A stretch of 64,000 nucleotides of DNA, from positions 9,858,001 to 9,922,000 of the forward strand of contig OY292274.1 in the NCBI GenBank assembly GCA_958496175.1, in the 5' to 3' direction. The position numbers and the translations under genes are program-made. This document shows, in pieces, positions 38,565-49,698 of this stretch. Origin of the DNA: Sisyra terminalis (Eukaryota > Arthropoda > Insecta > Neuroptera > Sisyridae). How positions within the stretch are numbered: the stretch's first letter is position 1; each line of letters starts with the position of its first letter. The notes under the pieces were generated by a model that worked only from the letters and a program-made list of their open reading frames with translations, ran no database searches and had not been told where the DNA came from.

Positions 38565-40244
38565 TAGATATTACCGAAAACTATTCTGGAAATACACACT
38601 AACATGGTAAATTAATGCAAAACAGAAACAGCCAACATCGTAAATAGAACCCAGTAGAGTAGAAAATCTAGAATATAGATTTCTACTCTCCTCATCATAT
38701 AGCTAAAATTAACCTACTGCTTTAATATAATATGATTAAGTATTTGTAATGCACTGCCAGTGCATTGTTCTACATGAAGCTGCACCAATCCTTGATGGTC
38801 ACATATTGTCAAAATTTAACTTCACGTCTGAGAAGGAAATAAAATATCCTCATTTTTCTAAGGAAAAACTGTGACATAGCATGCATTTAATTCATATTTT
38901 TTGTCAATCAATTTCAACATTACTCAAGTATAAGTTTTTCGCTATATTAAGCATAACATATTGCCAGTAAGTCTAGATCTAAGTTTCATTCTAATAAGGT
39001 AGAATATCAGTTTCTTTAACTATCAATTGTACCTGATAACTAGAGCCATAGGATTATTTCATATTGCTTAAGGCATAAATTTAAAATTTTGCTCTTTGAT
39101 TATAATTTTCTTATTCGTTCTGATTAATGATTGTTCGAATACTTTGAATGTTATTTTTTTTTTCAAAATAATCTAAGAATCACTTTGAAAAGAGTGAAAT
39201 GTGAAAACTTTGAAAAAATTCTTGAAGTTTTATATATATGAAAAGTTTATATAAAAAGTTTAAATGCAAAACTTTCTTGGAAATATTAAAAAAAATGAAA
39301 TTAGTTCGAGGAGAAAAGAGGAAGGTATTTCAAGTTATTGTTCCAAGGAAGGCAACATGGCCATTAGACCGTGACAGGCTGTGATAGACACGACATTGTG
39401 TCTATCTACCCCAACTTAACAATTTTCATAAGCTGCTCCCTCATTAATAACGCTAATGTTTTCATTGCAAATACCCAAGAAATTCATAACATCAACCAGA
39501 AAAAAAAAATAAAAATATGCTCGTTTCGCAAAATATTTCAATGTAAAAAAAGAAAGTCGGCCAAGTATTTAAAATGTGCAATGGATAATCTACTGTATGC
39601 ATAAAATAAAACGATAAATGACTTGTTGAAAATTTTGTATTTATCAGAAAATTCATTTCATATTTTCCAACCTATTACTGTTAAAATTATTGCTAACGTT
39701 GCAAGTAATTAACGTTATGGTATGCGCTATCGTTTAAACTTTGCAATTTCACACAGTTATGTCGCATGAAAACGATGACTTTATATTCTCATAATATTAA
39801 CATGATAAGATCTGATTATCTCACCATACTTTACGACACTTTAATCACTAGAATTATATATTTATGCAGTTGAAAAGCGGAAATTTGAAAAACAAAATAT
39901 TTTTACTCGATAGTTTTATGAGGAAAATTAATGAGATTTTTCCGTTTATGTTTCTGACTTTTTAATTAAATGCTAGTGGCTTGTTAATTATTTGAAATGA
40001 TAGGTATCGTTTAGTAAAAAATATGAACTGTAAAATAGAAATTTTAAACATAGCCAAAATTATAACTTTCTTCTATATAATATTTTAATTATGAATTAAT
40101 TGCATTTTAATACAGAAAATTATATTTTATCTAACTTATTAAACAAGCTTTTCATGTATGTACTTTGGTGTCTGAAAACGGTTCTAGCGTTTTTGATGAA
40201 TATTTGTAATTTAGTAGAGTTTTGTTTTTAAAGTTTATCTGTTA
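38565..40244. other. Unannotated AT-rich stretch
   Basis: No recognisable gene or repeat. The 77-codon frame at 39371-39604 has no identifiable motif. Confidence 0.4.
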
Positions 40245-40589
40245 TAATTAATAATGTTCTTGGGAACTTGGATTCAAATAATAAGATGTTATTTTTCAAA
40301 TTATCTCAACGTTTTGTTGGTATTTATTTCCAACTTCTTCAGGAGAACTAAAACATAATAACAATGCATGTTGTTTAAAGCTAAATTACCTTATATTATG
40401 TTATCTTAGTTTTATACTGAACAGCGACAATTAATTTAATTGTGTTATTTGGCTTTGAACAACATGCATTGTTATTATGTTTTAGTTCTACTAAAGAAGT
40501 TGGAAATAAATACCAACGAAACGTTGAGATGATTTGAAAATTTAACGTCTTATTATTTGAATCCAAGTTCCCAAGAATATTATTAATTA
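40245..40589. mobile_element. Fold-back element family P3, 345 bp
   Basis: Arms of about 130 bases (40245-40376 and about 40458-40589) are inverse copies with a spacer of about 80 bases. The outer ends read TAATTAATAATGTTCTTGGG. The right arm carries CTAAAGA (40491-40497), hairpin GTTGG/CCAAC (40499-40503 with 40513-40517), GAAA (40518-40521), then ACGTT (40521-40525) pairing with AACGT (40544-40548) followed by C. The left arm, read on the minus strand, has intact CTGAAGA but AAAA for GAAA. It has no coding frame. The combination resembles a hammerhead core. Confidence 0.8.
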
Positions 40590-40792
40590 TTTACCACACT
40601 ATGGATGAGAGCAACCAGGATTTTATCTGTTATGTTTTCTTCTAAAAATAATCGCAATTTTCCACAAAAAACGAAAACAATTGTTGCGCCATCTATTGAT
40701 ATTAATTTTTCCTATGTACTGGTATGAATAATCACTAATATAACAATTGTTATTCCATTGTTATATGTCAAATATGCTTAAAACAAACCAAC

Positions 40793-40908
40793 AATTAATG
40801 GATAATAATATATATATATATGTCTTTGAGATTCAATTAAAAAATTAATTTATTACGACGCGTTTCAACAGTTTTTGACTGACATATATATATTATTATC
40901 CATTAATT
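40793..40908. repeat. Small palindrome family P4 with TA-rich arms
   Basis: AATTAATGGATAATAATATA (40793 onward) pairs with its inverse ending at 40908; the spacer holds, on the minus strand, CAGTCAAAAACTG (a small hairpin) followed by TTGAAACGCGTCG. The hairpin-then-GAAACG order is like that in P2 and P3. Confidence 0.7.
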
Positions 40909-42454
40909 AATTGTGATTCGGAAATAAATAAAATACTTATCAATGTTGAACCAACAATTTTTTGAGTAGCAATGTAAAAATTACATTTGATATTTTAGAC
41001 AGAAACTACATAAAATATGCAATAGCAATTTGCTGACTACTTCCTAAAATTAGGCAACGGTGAACTGGCATAAAATACAATAGAAGAAAACGAATAGCCA
41101 CAAAATGAAATTTCAAGCAATAGTATTAATGATAAAGTCCATTGGAATTCTATGGCTAGTCAAAATTATTTTGCACTGAAGACCAGAGCATATACTTGCA
41201 CCGTTCAATAAAGATGTTGATAAAAAAAACAATGATACAATTGTCAAACTTTCTGGATAATACAACATAGACTACATTCACAATTCGATGAAATATCTGC
41301 CTGAAGGAGCAATTGAATTTATTATTGAATTCTTCAATTCTATCAACATTTTAGATTAACCACCATATGAATTGAAATTGGAAAAAATGTATTAATAATT
41401 GTTGGGGTGAATTTGGGATGAGCAATTTTTATACTTGGTATGTTGTATGTAGTATTTTATCGAGTAAAAGCGATCGAAGATACTAAAAATATTTTTTTCT
41501 AATGAAAATCTTCTACAAACTCGTAACATGGTATGGAAAAAAGTAAGCCAAACTTCCAAACTCATAATTTATTTAAAAATTTAAATCAATAATAATAATA
41601 ATCATTATATGTTTAAATTGTCAAAAAAATATGTTGAACAGTGATTGTTGAACGCTGTTGAACAACGCATACACAACTCTCCAGGGAGATGGAGAAAATG
41701 GAAAAAAATAAGAACATTTTTTCCTCGCAAAGGGGCAAATGGTTCATAAAAGGTTTAGAACAAATAATGTACTATTTTATAATAACGGAAAAGACGTTTT
41801 CAAAGATTGATCTGCTTGTATTTTTATGTCAAAAAAGTATAAAGCAAATTGAAATAATTCAATAACTATATACCTCTTCGAGAGTTACAATTTAACTGTC
41901 AGAAAATTGATTTAAAACTTCGTTAAAATATTTGTGAGTTATGTAATATTAAAGAATAAAACGATCGTTCAACCCAGCAAGTAGTTCAATTGATTATCGT
42001 AAAATTTAAAAAAAACAGCTCAGTTACTGTATCAATGCCAAAATATAAACAATCAATGTTTGGTTAAGAACCAAAATAAATTGATTTTTTGTTAATGCAT
42101 AAAACTTCGCGTTCGTTGATAACTTATACTTTCGGAACCATACAACTAGAAGTTCCAAAAGCTTTTCAACAAAAAGAAACAGAAAATTGAAAAATAAAGT
42201 TAACCTTTTTAATATTAATAATTTCAATTATCGAGTAATTGAAAGAAGCTTGACATTTTAAACATAACTCAATATAAACTTTAGAAACATGTAAACTGAT
42301 TTTATAGATTTTCCCGCTAACGTAATTTCGCTTCATAAATTAAATTATTCTGTGAAAATTATTATTTGGACATACTTAAGAAGCAGAGACGATCGAATTT
42401 AAAACGATTTTTTTGGGCCGTTTAAAAATAGACTTGAATAACAAAAAGCTCGTG
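40909..42454. other. Unannotated stretch, possible weak RT fragment
   Basis: Mostly featureless. The plus-strand peptide IHNSMKYLPEGAIEFIIEFF (about 41283-41342) faintly resembles the region before the fingers of non-LTR reverse transcriptases, but no catalytic motif follows. I give it little weight. Confidence 0.3.
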
Positions 42455-43075
42455 GTTAAGATACTTAAAATCAGGTACGGTTTAAATGATGAAGAGTTTT
42501 TCCGGTATTTCTTCAATAATCTGGGTTTTCTAAATTTTCTTGCTTTTTGAGTCTATGGGATAGTAGATAGTGTTGGCTTCCGAATGAACTTAAATTTAAC
42601 GAAAAGAACGTCCTGTATGAAACGTTGGTACCTCCTCATAAAGCTCTTCTACCACCGCTTTACATTAAGCTGAAATTGATGAAGCAATTTGTAAAGTCAC
42701 TTTCAAGAGATGGAAATTGTTACAAATACTTTAAATCGATATTTCCAGGCCTTTCGGAGGCAAAGTTGAAGGAAGGTGTTTTCTTTGAACCAGATATTAG
42801 ATATTACAATGACGGATTCTCAAAAAGAAGCGTGTATTGCCTTTAAAGAGATCTTAGAGAAATTTTTAGGGAATAATAAAGACCTTTCTTACAAATAAAT
42901 CGTCAAAAGAATGTTAAAATTATTTCCAGCTTTAGATTGCCTTATGAGATGTGAGTGAAGAGCAAGGTGAACGATTTCACCACTATATTAAGGAGATGGA
43001 GAAAGATACCAGGAAAGATGAAGCGTTTCAATGATGACAAACTACTATTGGACTCTTCAGAGAGATCTTCCAGAT
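42455..43075 (+). pseudogene. Remnant of a multicopy arthropod gene family (copy 1)
   Basis: In shifting frames the plus strand gives LPNELKFNEKNVLYETLVPP (from about 42574), HKALLPPLYIKLKLMKQFVK, FPGLSEAKLKEGVFFEPDIR, then FKEILEKFLGNNKDLSYK and, after losses, VSEEQGERFHHYIKEMEK (about 42958-43010). The same gene family is seen at 48961-49610 and, from general knowledge, recurs in high copy in many arthropod and other invertebrate genomes, with the hallmarks LLPPLHIKLGLMKQFVKAL and GERFHQDI. Its function is unknown to me and I suspect a transposon origin. This copy has frameshifts near 42790 and 42930 and an internal deletion. The upstream part from 42455 is weakly similar only. Confidence 0.7.
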
Positions 43076-43264
43076 ATTTTCTACAAGTGAAAATTCACCA
43101 AAAGGTGTTTCACAGTGAAAAAGAAATGTGTTAAGTGCTTACAAATAAATGTATTTTAGATTAAATAGTAATTTTAGTTCCACAATTATGGTTTTTTTTA
43201 ACTATTTTCTTTTTAAATGATATCTTGCTGAACATAGATATCTACATTGTTAGTAAACGTGAAA

Positions 43265-44422
43265 TCTTATATATAAATTGAACATCTTGCCATGCGTCCG
43301 TGCAGAATGGGCTATGCGCATGCGCTCTATTATCCCCACTTACGCGTTCAAAACGTTGGTAGGGGTACTCATTCATTAATGTATTTATTTGTAAATACGT
43401 ATTTCGGATTTTCAGGTTTACAATTTGTGAAAGCCAAAAAACTTAATGCTCACTTATAAACTTAACTTAACCTTTTCAGATGTTTCTAATTATCAGAGTT
43501 TAAATTCTTAAGCAGACCCTAAATTTTGTTTCTAATAATAAATCAACTTTGTTTTATACAAAGCAGTAATAACGTTTCGCTTTTAACGGACTTTAATTGA
43601 TTATTATATTTGAAATTTCGATTGTTTATTAAACGTTATCCCTTACAAACTTTGCTACCGTTTTTCACTCTTTGAGGGGAGAAATTTTCAAAAACCCTTT
43701 CTTATTATATATCTGCATCGTATAAGGAAAAAACTTTCCAAATTTCATGGGCTCAAATGTGCACTTATATTTGATAATACAATGTAAAAAGAAAAAAAAT
43801 AATGCCCTTCTTTATGTTAATTAACATGACTAAAAAGCTATTCGATTTCGCACATTTGGACGTTGAACATACAAAATTATTGGAAATAGGTGGACAACGT
43901 GGAAATAAATTCGAATATTTTATTTATTTTCAATACGAATAATGGGTTTTTAAATTGTTCTAAATACCGAAAAAAAGTTAGTATCGAAGATTTTATATTT
44001 GAATTGACAGTGAAATATATGGCAAAAAATTGCTACCTTAATGCTTTTCAGCCGAATATATGATTACTCCAGATCACAACCATTGGTTCATAAAAAAATA
44101 GATGCTAAAAAATTTGATTGTTGCAAAACAAAACCAAAAACCAAAATTTAAAATCGCCTATTTGATATAAGTACTACATAAATATTAAACTTTCATACTA
44201 ATTTAGTGAAATGACGTTATTTAAAATGCTGTTATTAAAATGGTATAAAAATACACTTATATTTTATTTCTTAATATAATTTTAGATAAACTTTTTTCTA
44301 TATTAACAACACTTTGATTATTAAATTCAAAATTTCGAGTGTTGATTAACTCTACATTATCTCATATTAAACATTTTATTGAGATAAAATCTTTAGTTGC
44401 GAATGCAACGGGCAACTACTAG
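43265..44422 (+). mobile_element. Non-autonomous Helitron, family B, copy 2 (complete)
   Basis: It starts TCTTATATATAAATTGAAC (TC at 43265-43266, A before) and ends GGGCAACTACTAG (CTAG at 44419-44422, T after). The 3' hairpin GTTGC-GAAT-GCAAC (about 44395-44408) sits about 14 bases before the end. Both flanks fit insertion between A and T. The 1158-bp body has no Rep or helicase frame. A CpG-containing GCATGCGC block near 43318 marks the 5' part. It faces an inverted copy of the same family at 45792-46944. Confidence 0.9.
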
Positions 44423-45378
44423 TTTTATAATAAAATAAAATTTATTTTCGGAATCTGCTCATCAAAAACATAAAACTTACGTAAAAAAATAAAAAAAGCT
44501 CTAAATTTCTTTTTTTGCAGATTTGTGTTATCTATTTCAAATTTTACAATTTTATTTTATGATAATTAAGAACTTAAATGGATTAAAGAAAGTAATTATT
44601 CATGTTTTAAAACTAAAAATATTTCATAATAAAATTTTCAACATGGTTTTACTGTAGAAAAACTTCACATCAGAGAATTATATGTCGAAGAAACAATGTT
44701 TGAAAATTTGAATGAAAGTCAAATATTCTTTTGTATTTAAAAAAGGTAATTTTCATTAACTTAGTGAAAAACCCGGTTTAAATGTTCAGAAAATAAAAAA
44801 TGTTTAAAAGTTTCATTAAAATTTAAATAAAGTCTTAATTAAGACCATGACATCACCGTTTTTTGCTCACAATATCCAAAGTCGTTTTTTTTTTGTGAAT
44901 ATGACGATTATATCTTTGTACGAAGAACATAAAAAGCTAATGAAATTTCACCTCCAAATGAAACATTTCATTATAATATAAATATTTTATTGCATCCCCC
45001 AAAACTGTCTGAACACAACGACGTTTAAATGTGTCCAACGCGTAACGGTGTTAACAAATAAAGCCAAAGTCATTTTTATTAAGCTCCGACAGTCGGCATA
45101 ATATAATAAACTATATGTGTAGGATATTCATAACCAAGTATACGAAATAAAAACGTATATATATATATGTACACTTTCTGGCAATTTTTGTTGCGGAAAT
45201 TTTCCGCTAGACTCACCAAAAATAAATGAAAAGCCTTAACTGCAATAATTCGTGTACGTGTCACATAAACTGTCCCTGAAATTAACCAACATCAGATAAT
45301 GGGACCGGCAGCTTTTTAGCTGAAACTTTTTTGCATTTTGACCACGAAAATTGATCACGCGTCGGCTACCTCCTATGT
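44423..45378. other. Unannotated stretch between inverted Helitrons
   Basis: AT-rich DNA with no recognised gene; part of the 1.37 kb single-copy segment framed by the two family B Helitrons. Confidence 0.4.
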
Positions 45379-45668
45379 ATGATGAATCATTCGGAACATA
45401 AACGAAAATTTTGTAATGGATATTGTTCATGCATATTACATTCCGTTGGAGCTTCACCTTTCAAACGCACGAATAAAAATCACCATCGAAAATATGGTAT
45501 GTGGAAAAGGGTTCAGCTTGTTAGCATATCAGATACACGGTGTGTATTTAATTCAATTTGTTCAACATTGTCGTTTTGTGTTTTCAATGTAATAGCTATG
45601 TTACCACATTTACCTGACAACAAATTTGCCTATTTTTGCATTAATGAGAGTGAAACAGAAAATAACAG
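45379..45668 (+). other. Candidate exon with strong splice-donor end
   Basis: A plus-strand frame runs from ATG at 45379 for 97 codons and meets, at its very end, AATAACAG|GTGAGTATT (donor GT at 45669-45670), a near-consensus 5' splice site. The peptide (MMNHSEHKRK start, Cys-rich middle, acidic end) matches no family I know. The patch is somewhat GC-richer than its neighbours, and the minus strand is also open for 73 codons here, so chance cannot be excluded. If real it would be a coding or untranslated exon of a gene whose other exons lie outside recognised parts. Confidence 0.25.
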
Positions 45669-45791
45669 GTGAGTATTCATTTTTGGAAACACATCAATGT
45701 TAATTAAATTTCATTGGAAATTAATGACATTATCAATGATTAAAGGAAATTTAAATAAAAAATAGATATAATGAAATGAAATATGTTCTTA

Positions 45792-46944
45792 CTAATAGTT
45801 GTCCGTTGCATTGGCAACTAAAAGTTCTATCTCAATAAAATGTTTAATATGAGATAATGTAGAGTTAATCAACACTCGAAATTTTAAATTTAATAACCAA
45901 AGTGTTGTTAATATAAAAAAAAAGTTTATCTAAAATTATATTAAGAAATACATAAAAAGTGTTCTTTTTTTATATCATTTTAATAACAACATTTTAAATA
46001 ACGTCATCTCACTAAATTAGTATGAAAGTTTAATACTTATGTAGTACTTATACTAAATAGGCGATTTTATATTTTGGTTCGTTTTTCAACAATCAAACTT
46101 TTTAAAATCTATTTTATTTTATGAACCAATGGTTGTGATCTGGAGTAATTATATATTCGGCTAAAAAGCATTAAGGTAGCAATTTTTTGCCATATATTTC
46201 ACTGTCAATTCAAATATAAAATCTTCGATACTAACTTTTTTTCGGTATTTAGAACAATTTGAAAACCAATTATTGTTATTGAAAATAAATAAAATATTAG
46301 AATTTACTTCCACGCTTCCCACCTATTTCCAATAATTTTGTATGTACAACGTCCAAATGTGCGAAATCGAATAGGTTTTTAGTCATGTTAACTAGCATAA
46401 AGAAGATCATTATTTTTTTTCGTTTTACATTGTATTTTCAAATATAAGTGCACATTTGTGTCGATGAAATTTGGAAAGTGTGTCCTTATACGATGCAGAT
46501 ATATAATAAGAAAGGTTTTTTGAAAATTTCTCCCCTAAGAGTAAAAAACGGTAGCAAAGTTTGTAAGGGATAACGTTTAATTAACAATCGAAATTTCAAA
46601 TTTAATAATCAATCAAACTCCATTAAAAGCGAAACGTTATTACTGCTTAGTATAAAACAAAGTTGATTTATTATTAGAAACAAAAACTTAGGGTCTGCTT
46701 AAAAATTTAAGCTCTTATAAGTAAATATATCTGAAAAGGTTAAGTTAAGTTTACTAGTGAGCATTAACTTTTTTGGCTTTCACAAATTGTAAACCTGAAA
46801 ATCCGAAATACGTATTCACAAATGAATACATTAGTGAGTGAGTACCCCTCACAACGTTTTGAATGCATAAGTGGGGAAATAGAGCGCATGCGCATATCCC
46901 ATTCTGCACGGACGCACGGCAAGATAGCCAATTTATATATAAGA
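45792..46944 (-). mobile_element. Non-autonomous Helitron, family B, copy 3
   Basis: An inverted, full-length copy of 43265-44422. On the minus strand it starts TCTTATATATAAATTGGC (TC at 46944-46943, A before) and ends CAACTATTAG (45792), so the terminal CTAG has become TTAG, followed by T. The hairpin near the 3' end is GTTGC-CAAT-GCAAC, with a changed loop. It is 1153 bp and noncoding. Together with copy 2 it frames 44423-45791 as a very long inverted repeat. Confidence 0.85.
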
Positions 46945-48960
46945 TTTTATTAAATTAACTTTACTAAAATTTTTCAAATGGTGGAAATTATATTGTTTAC
47001 TTCTATCTTTTCACAACTAAGCCCATTCTAATAAAATGTTTAAAAATATTTTTTTTATTCATAGTTCTGTAAGGTTTTTCTTTTTTTATCAAGATATTTA
47101 TTTTTTTATTATCCGAAAGCTAATTTAAAATCAAAACCATGAAAAAAATCTTATTTTTATTTTTACCACAAGAATTGACATTTTTTTAAAATGTTCACAG
47201 CTTCTTAAAATCATCTTCGTTATTCAAGAAACGCAAGAAAATATTTAATAAAAATAATTATGTCATTGAAAGGTAAAATATAATATAAGAAATAAATTAT
47301 AGTTATGGACTTGATCAACCTGAAAGTTATGCAATTCAAGCTATGAAAATAATCAATTTTTCCGCTTGTCGAAAGTAAACAACACAAGCAATTTATTTGT
47401 GTAATATTAAATATTTTAAGTAAAATTTTAATAAAAATATGCTACGCCAAAGACATTCTTCAGTTATGAATTTTCTAAACAAACATCCGACTAAAGTGAA
47501 GGTAAAGTATGATGTCTACGTATGGTTATTAATGTAGAGGCGCAACCATAGCGAAGACATAAAAATAAAGTAAAAATATGGAAATAACAATGCATATACT
47601 ATATTGTATATGTTTAAATTATATACACTGATATTTTTCTTTAACAATAGGTTGTGCTCATCATTAAAGTTTGTACAATTTTCATTGGAAATTGCTTTAT
47701 GTGGGCAAGTATCCTGGCTTCATTCAACAGCAATAATGAACATCTTTTATATTATCAGATTCAGGTGATCGTTTACGCGGGAAACGGAGAAAATGATACT
47801 AAAACGATTGTTTGGAAAACTGGTACATACGAGATGAAAAGAAAGAAAAATGAAAAAAAGAGACAGGAAAATAATCATAAGACGTGCGAGAAAATTTTCC
47901 TAATCGATAGATTCTTTTGACGGGATAGCGTGCTGAGAAAATTCCGTGCCAACTTATTGTGTAAAAGATTTTTTTTTTAAATTCTTTTTATTGCAGATAA
48001 AACAATTGGTAAGGAATTTAGAAAAGTGATGATAAATAAATTTGTTTTGTTTTGGTTTTATGGTCAGTGGTAATGTATTGAGTTCACAATTAACTCACAT
48101 ACTTTTCGGAACTATGACAAGGATGATAAGTGGATGGGATCATAACAAGCATTCCAAGGGTTGAAGGCACTCGACCGTTAATAAACCAAGACATAATATA
48201 CGAATAATTTTATGTGTGGAATGAAATGTTCTATTTGTTTTCCAGTATGTCGCGCGTTTTCGGTTTTTGAAATAGATGAGAATTAATAACTCTAAACCAT
48301 ATAACACTGTACATTAGAGTATTATGTGTGATAATTGAAAAAGCTTAACACCAAAGAATTTCATGCACGATTGGAATTTGTTTGTAATTTATTAATAACA
48401 TTCAAGAGTATCAATATTAATAAAAGAGTTATTATTCTTGTACATACTCTTCGTGTAAAAGCTTGAACTTTGGTGAACCTTTAGATTTGTAGACCTCTAA
48501 TTATAAAATATATTTTTGTCACATAAATGATAAAATCATAAACGCACTATTTTTTTTTGTTTAAACTTATTTTTGCTATTAGAAAGTCATATAACATTCA
48601 TCTACACATTATAATAAAAAAAGGGAACAAAAACATTGTAGTTTTAAAACCATTGCTACACAATGACTTATTTCACTCATCAACAAAATTTTGTAACAAG
48701 AAAAGTAAGCAGTAATTTCGAAATATCTATCTAACTTCTCCACAAAATCATATTTTTTTTATATAAATAAATCGGCCATCAGGATCTAGGTCCTATAATC
48801 CGATTTGATGACCGGAGCTGACGTGACGTGATCATATATATATATATATATATATCAATTTGAGAAGGTCTAGTTTCCGTGTTCCGGCACTTATCAGTAA
48901 AATTTAAGATTAATTGTTTTTTCTAATAATCTTCTCTCTGTACTGGTAGATTAGGGTGCT
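46945..48960. other. Unannotated AT-rich stretch
   Basis: No recognised gene. An 88-codon frame at 47654-47920 has no known motif. The only clear repeat is the (TA)n run near 48834. Confidence 0.4.
48834..48855. repeat. (TA)n microsatellite
   Basis: About 11 TA units, next to an imperfect palindrome at 48770-48830 (ATCGGCCATCA and its rough inverse TTGATGACCGG). Confidence 0.85.
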
Positions 48961-49610
48961 AACATGAAAGAATCCTATGAAACAATGAAATTTCTTTCAG
49001 AAAAGATTAAATATGACGAACATAAATGGAAAATTTGCGAAGATTAAAAAGTTGTTGCCTTTTTATTAGGCATGCAACTTGGGTATACAAAATTTTGTTG
49101 TTTTCTTTGTGAATGGGACAGTAGGGCTGGGGAAAACCATTACGTTAAAAAAATTGGCGCACCAGACGATCTCTTACTCCAGGAATAAGAAAAATAAAAC
49201 ATGCTCCATTAGACCAACCTAAAGATATATTTTTACTACCTCTCCATATATAACTGGGCCTGATGAAAAACTTAAAATACCTAAAAGAAAATTCTCTTAA
49301 ATCAGTGACGCTTAGATTAGAGAAGGTGTGTTTGTAGATTCTCAAATCAGGCAAGTGATAGAATATGATTCATTTGAAGAATAACTCGATGATCTAGAAA
49401 ATCCAGCTTGGGAATTATTTATAAAAATCACTGAATTTTTACTCCCAAACTTGGGGGTGCCGTTTGTGGTGAATACGGGGAAAGATTCCACCAAGACATT
49501 TTTACCATAGGAAAACGGTACCAGGGAAAATGGAGCCTAACTATGCTGGCATATTATTGCTGGGGATTACAGAGGGACTTTCCTGACGCAAAATATAGGA
49601 GAAAATCATA
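48961..49610 (+). pseudogene. Remnant of a multicopy arthropod gene family (copy 2)
   Basis: The plus strand gives NMKESYETMKFLSEKIKYDE, HKWKICED with a stop, then KVVAFLLGMQLGYTKFCCFL, CEWDSRAGENHYVKKNW (about 49100-49160). After a frame change come DQPKDIFLLPLHI and LGLMKN (about 49210-49275). A last frame ends with GERFHQDIFTIGKRYQGKWS (about 49488-49545) and CWGLQRDFPDAKYRRKS before a stop at about 49608. The Cys pattern FCCFLCEWDSR and GERFHQDI are hallmarks of the family also seen at 42455-43075. About 60-100 codons are missing or garbled in the middle. Function unknown; dead copy. Confidence 0.75.
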
Positions 49611-49698
49611 AAAAAGTACCTATAATAATATTATAACATTGATAAAAATTTAATTTTTGTTAAAATAATTTCTAATTTAAGAAAAGTAAAGAAAATCA

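Noticed and set aside
39371..39604. 77-codon plus-strand frame
   Set aside because: Starts in unique AT-rich DNA with no motif; the length is expected by chance in a 64 kb window.
41100..41360. Possible reverse transcriptase fragment (IHNSMKYLPEG peptide)
   Set aside because: Only one short weak resemblance with no catalytic motif; kept as a note in the gap entry, not as a gene.
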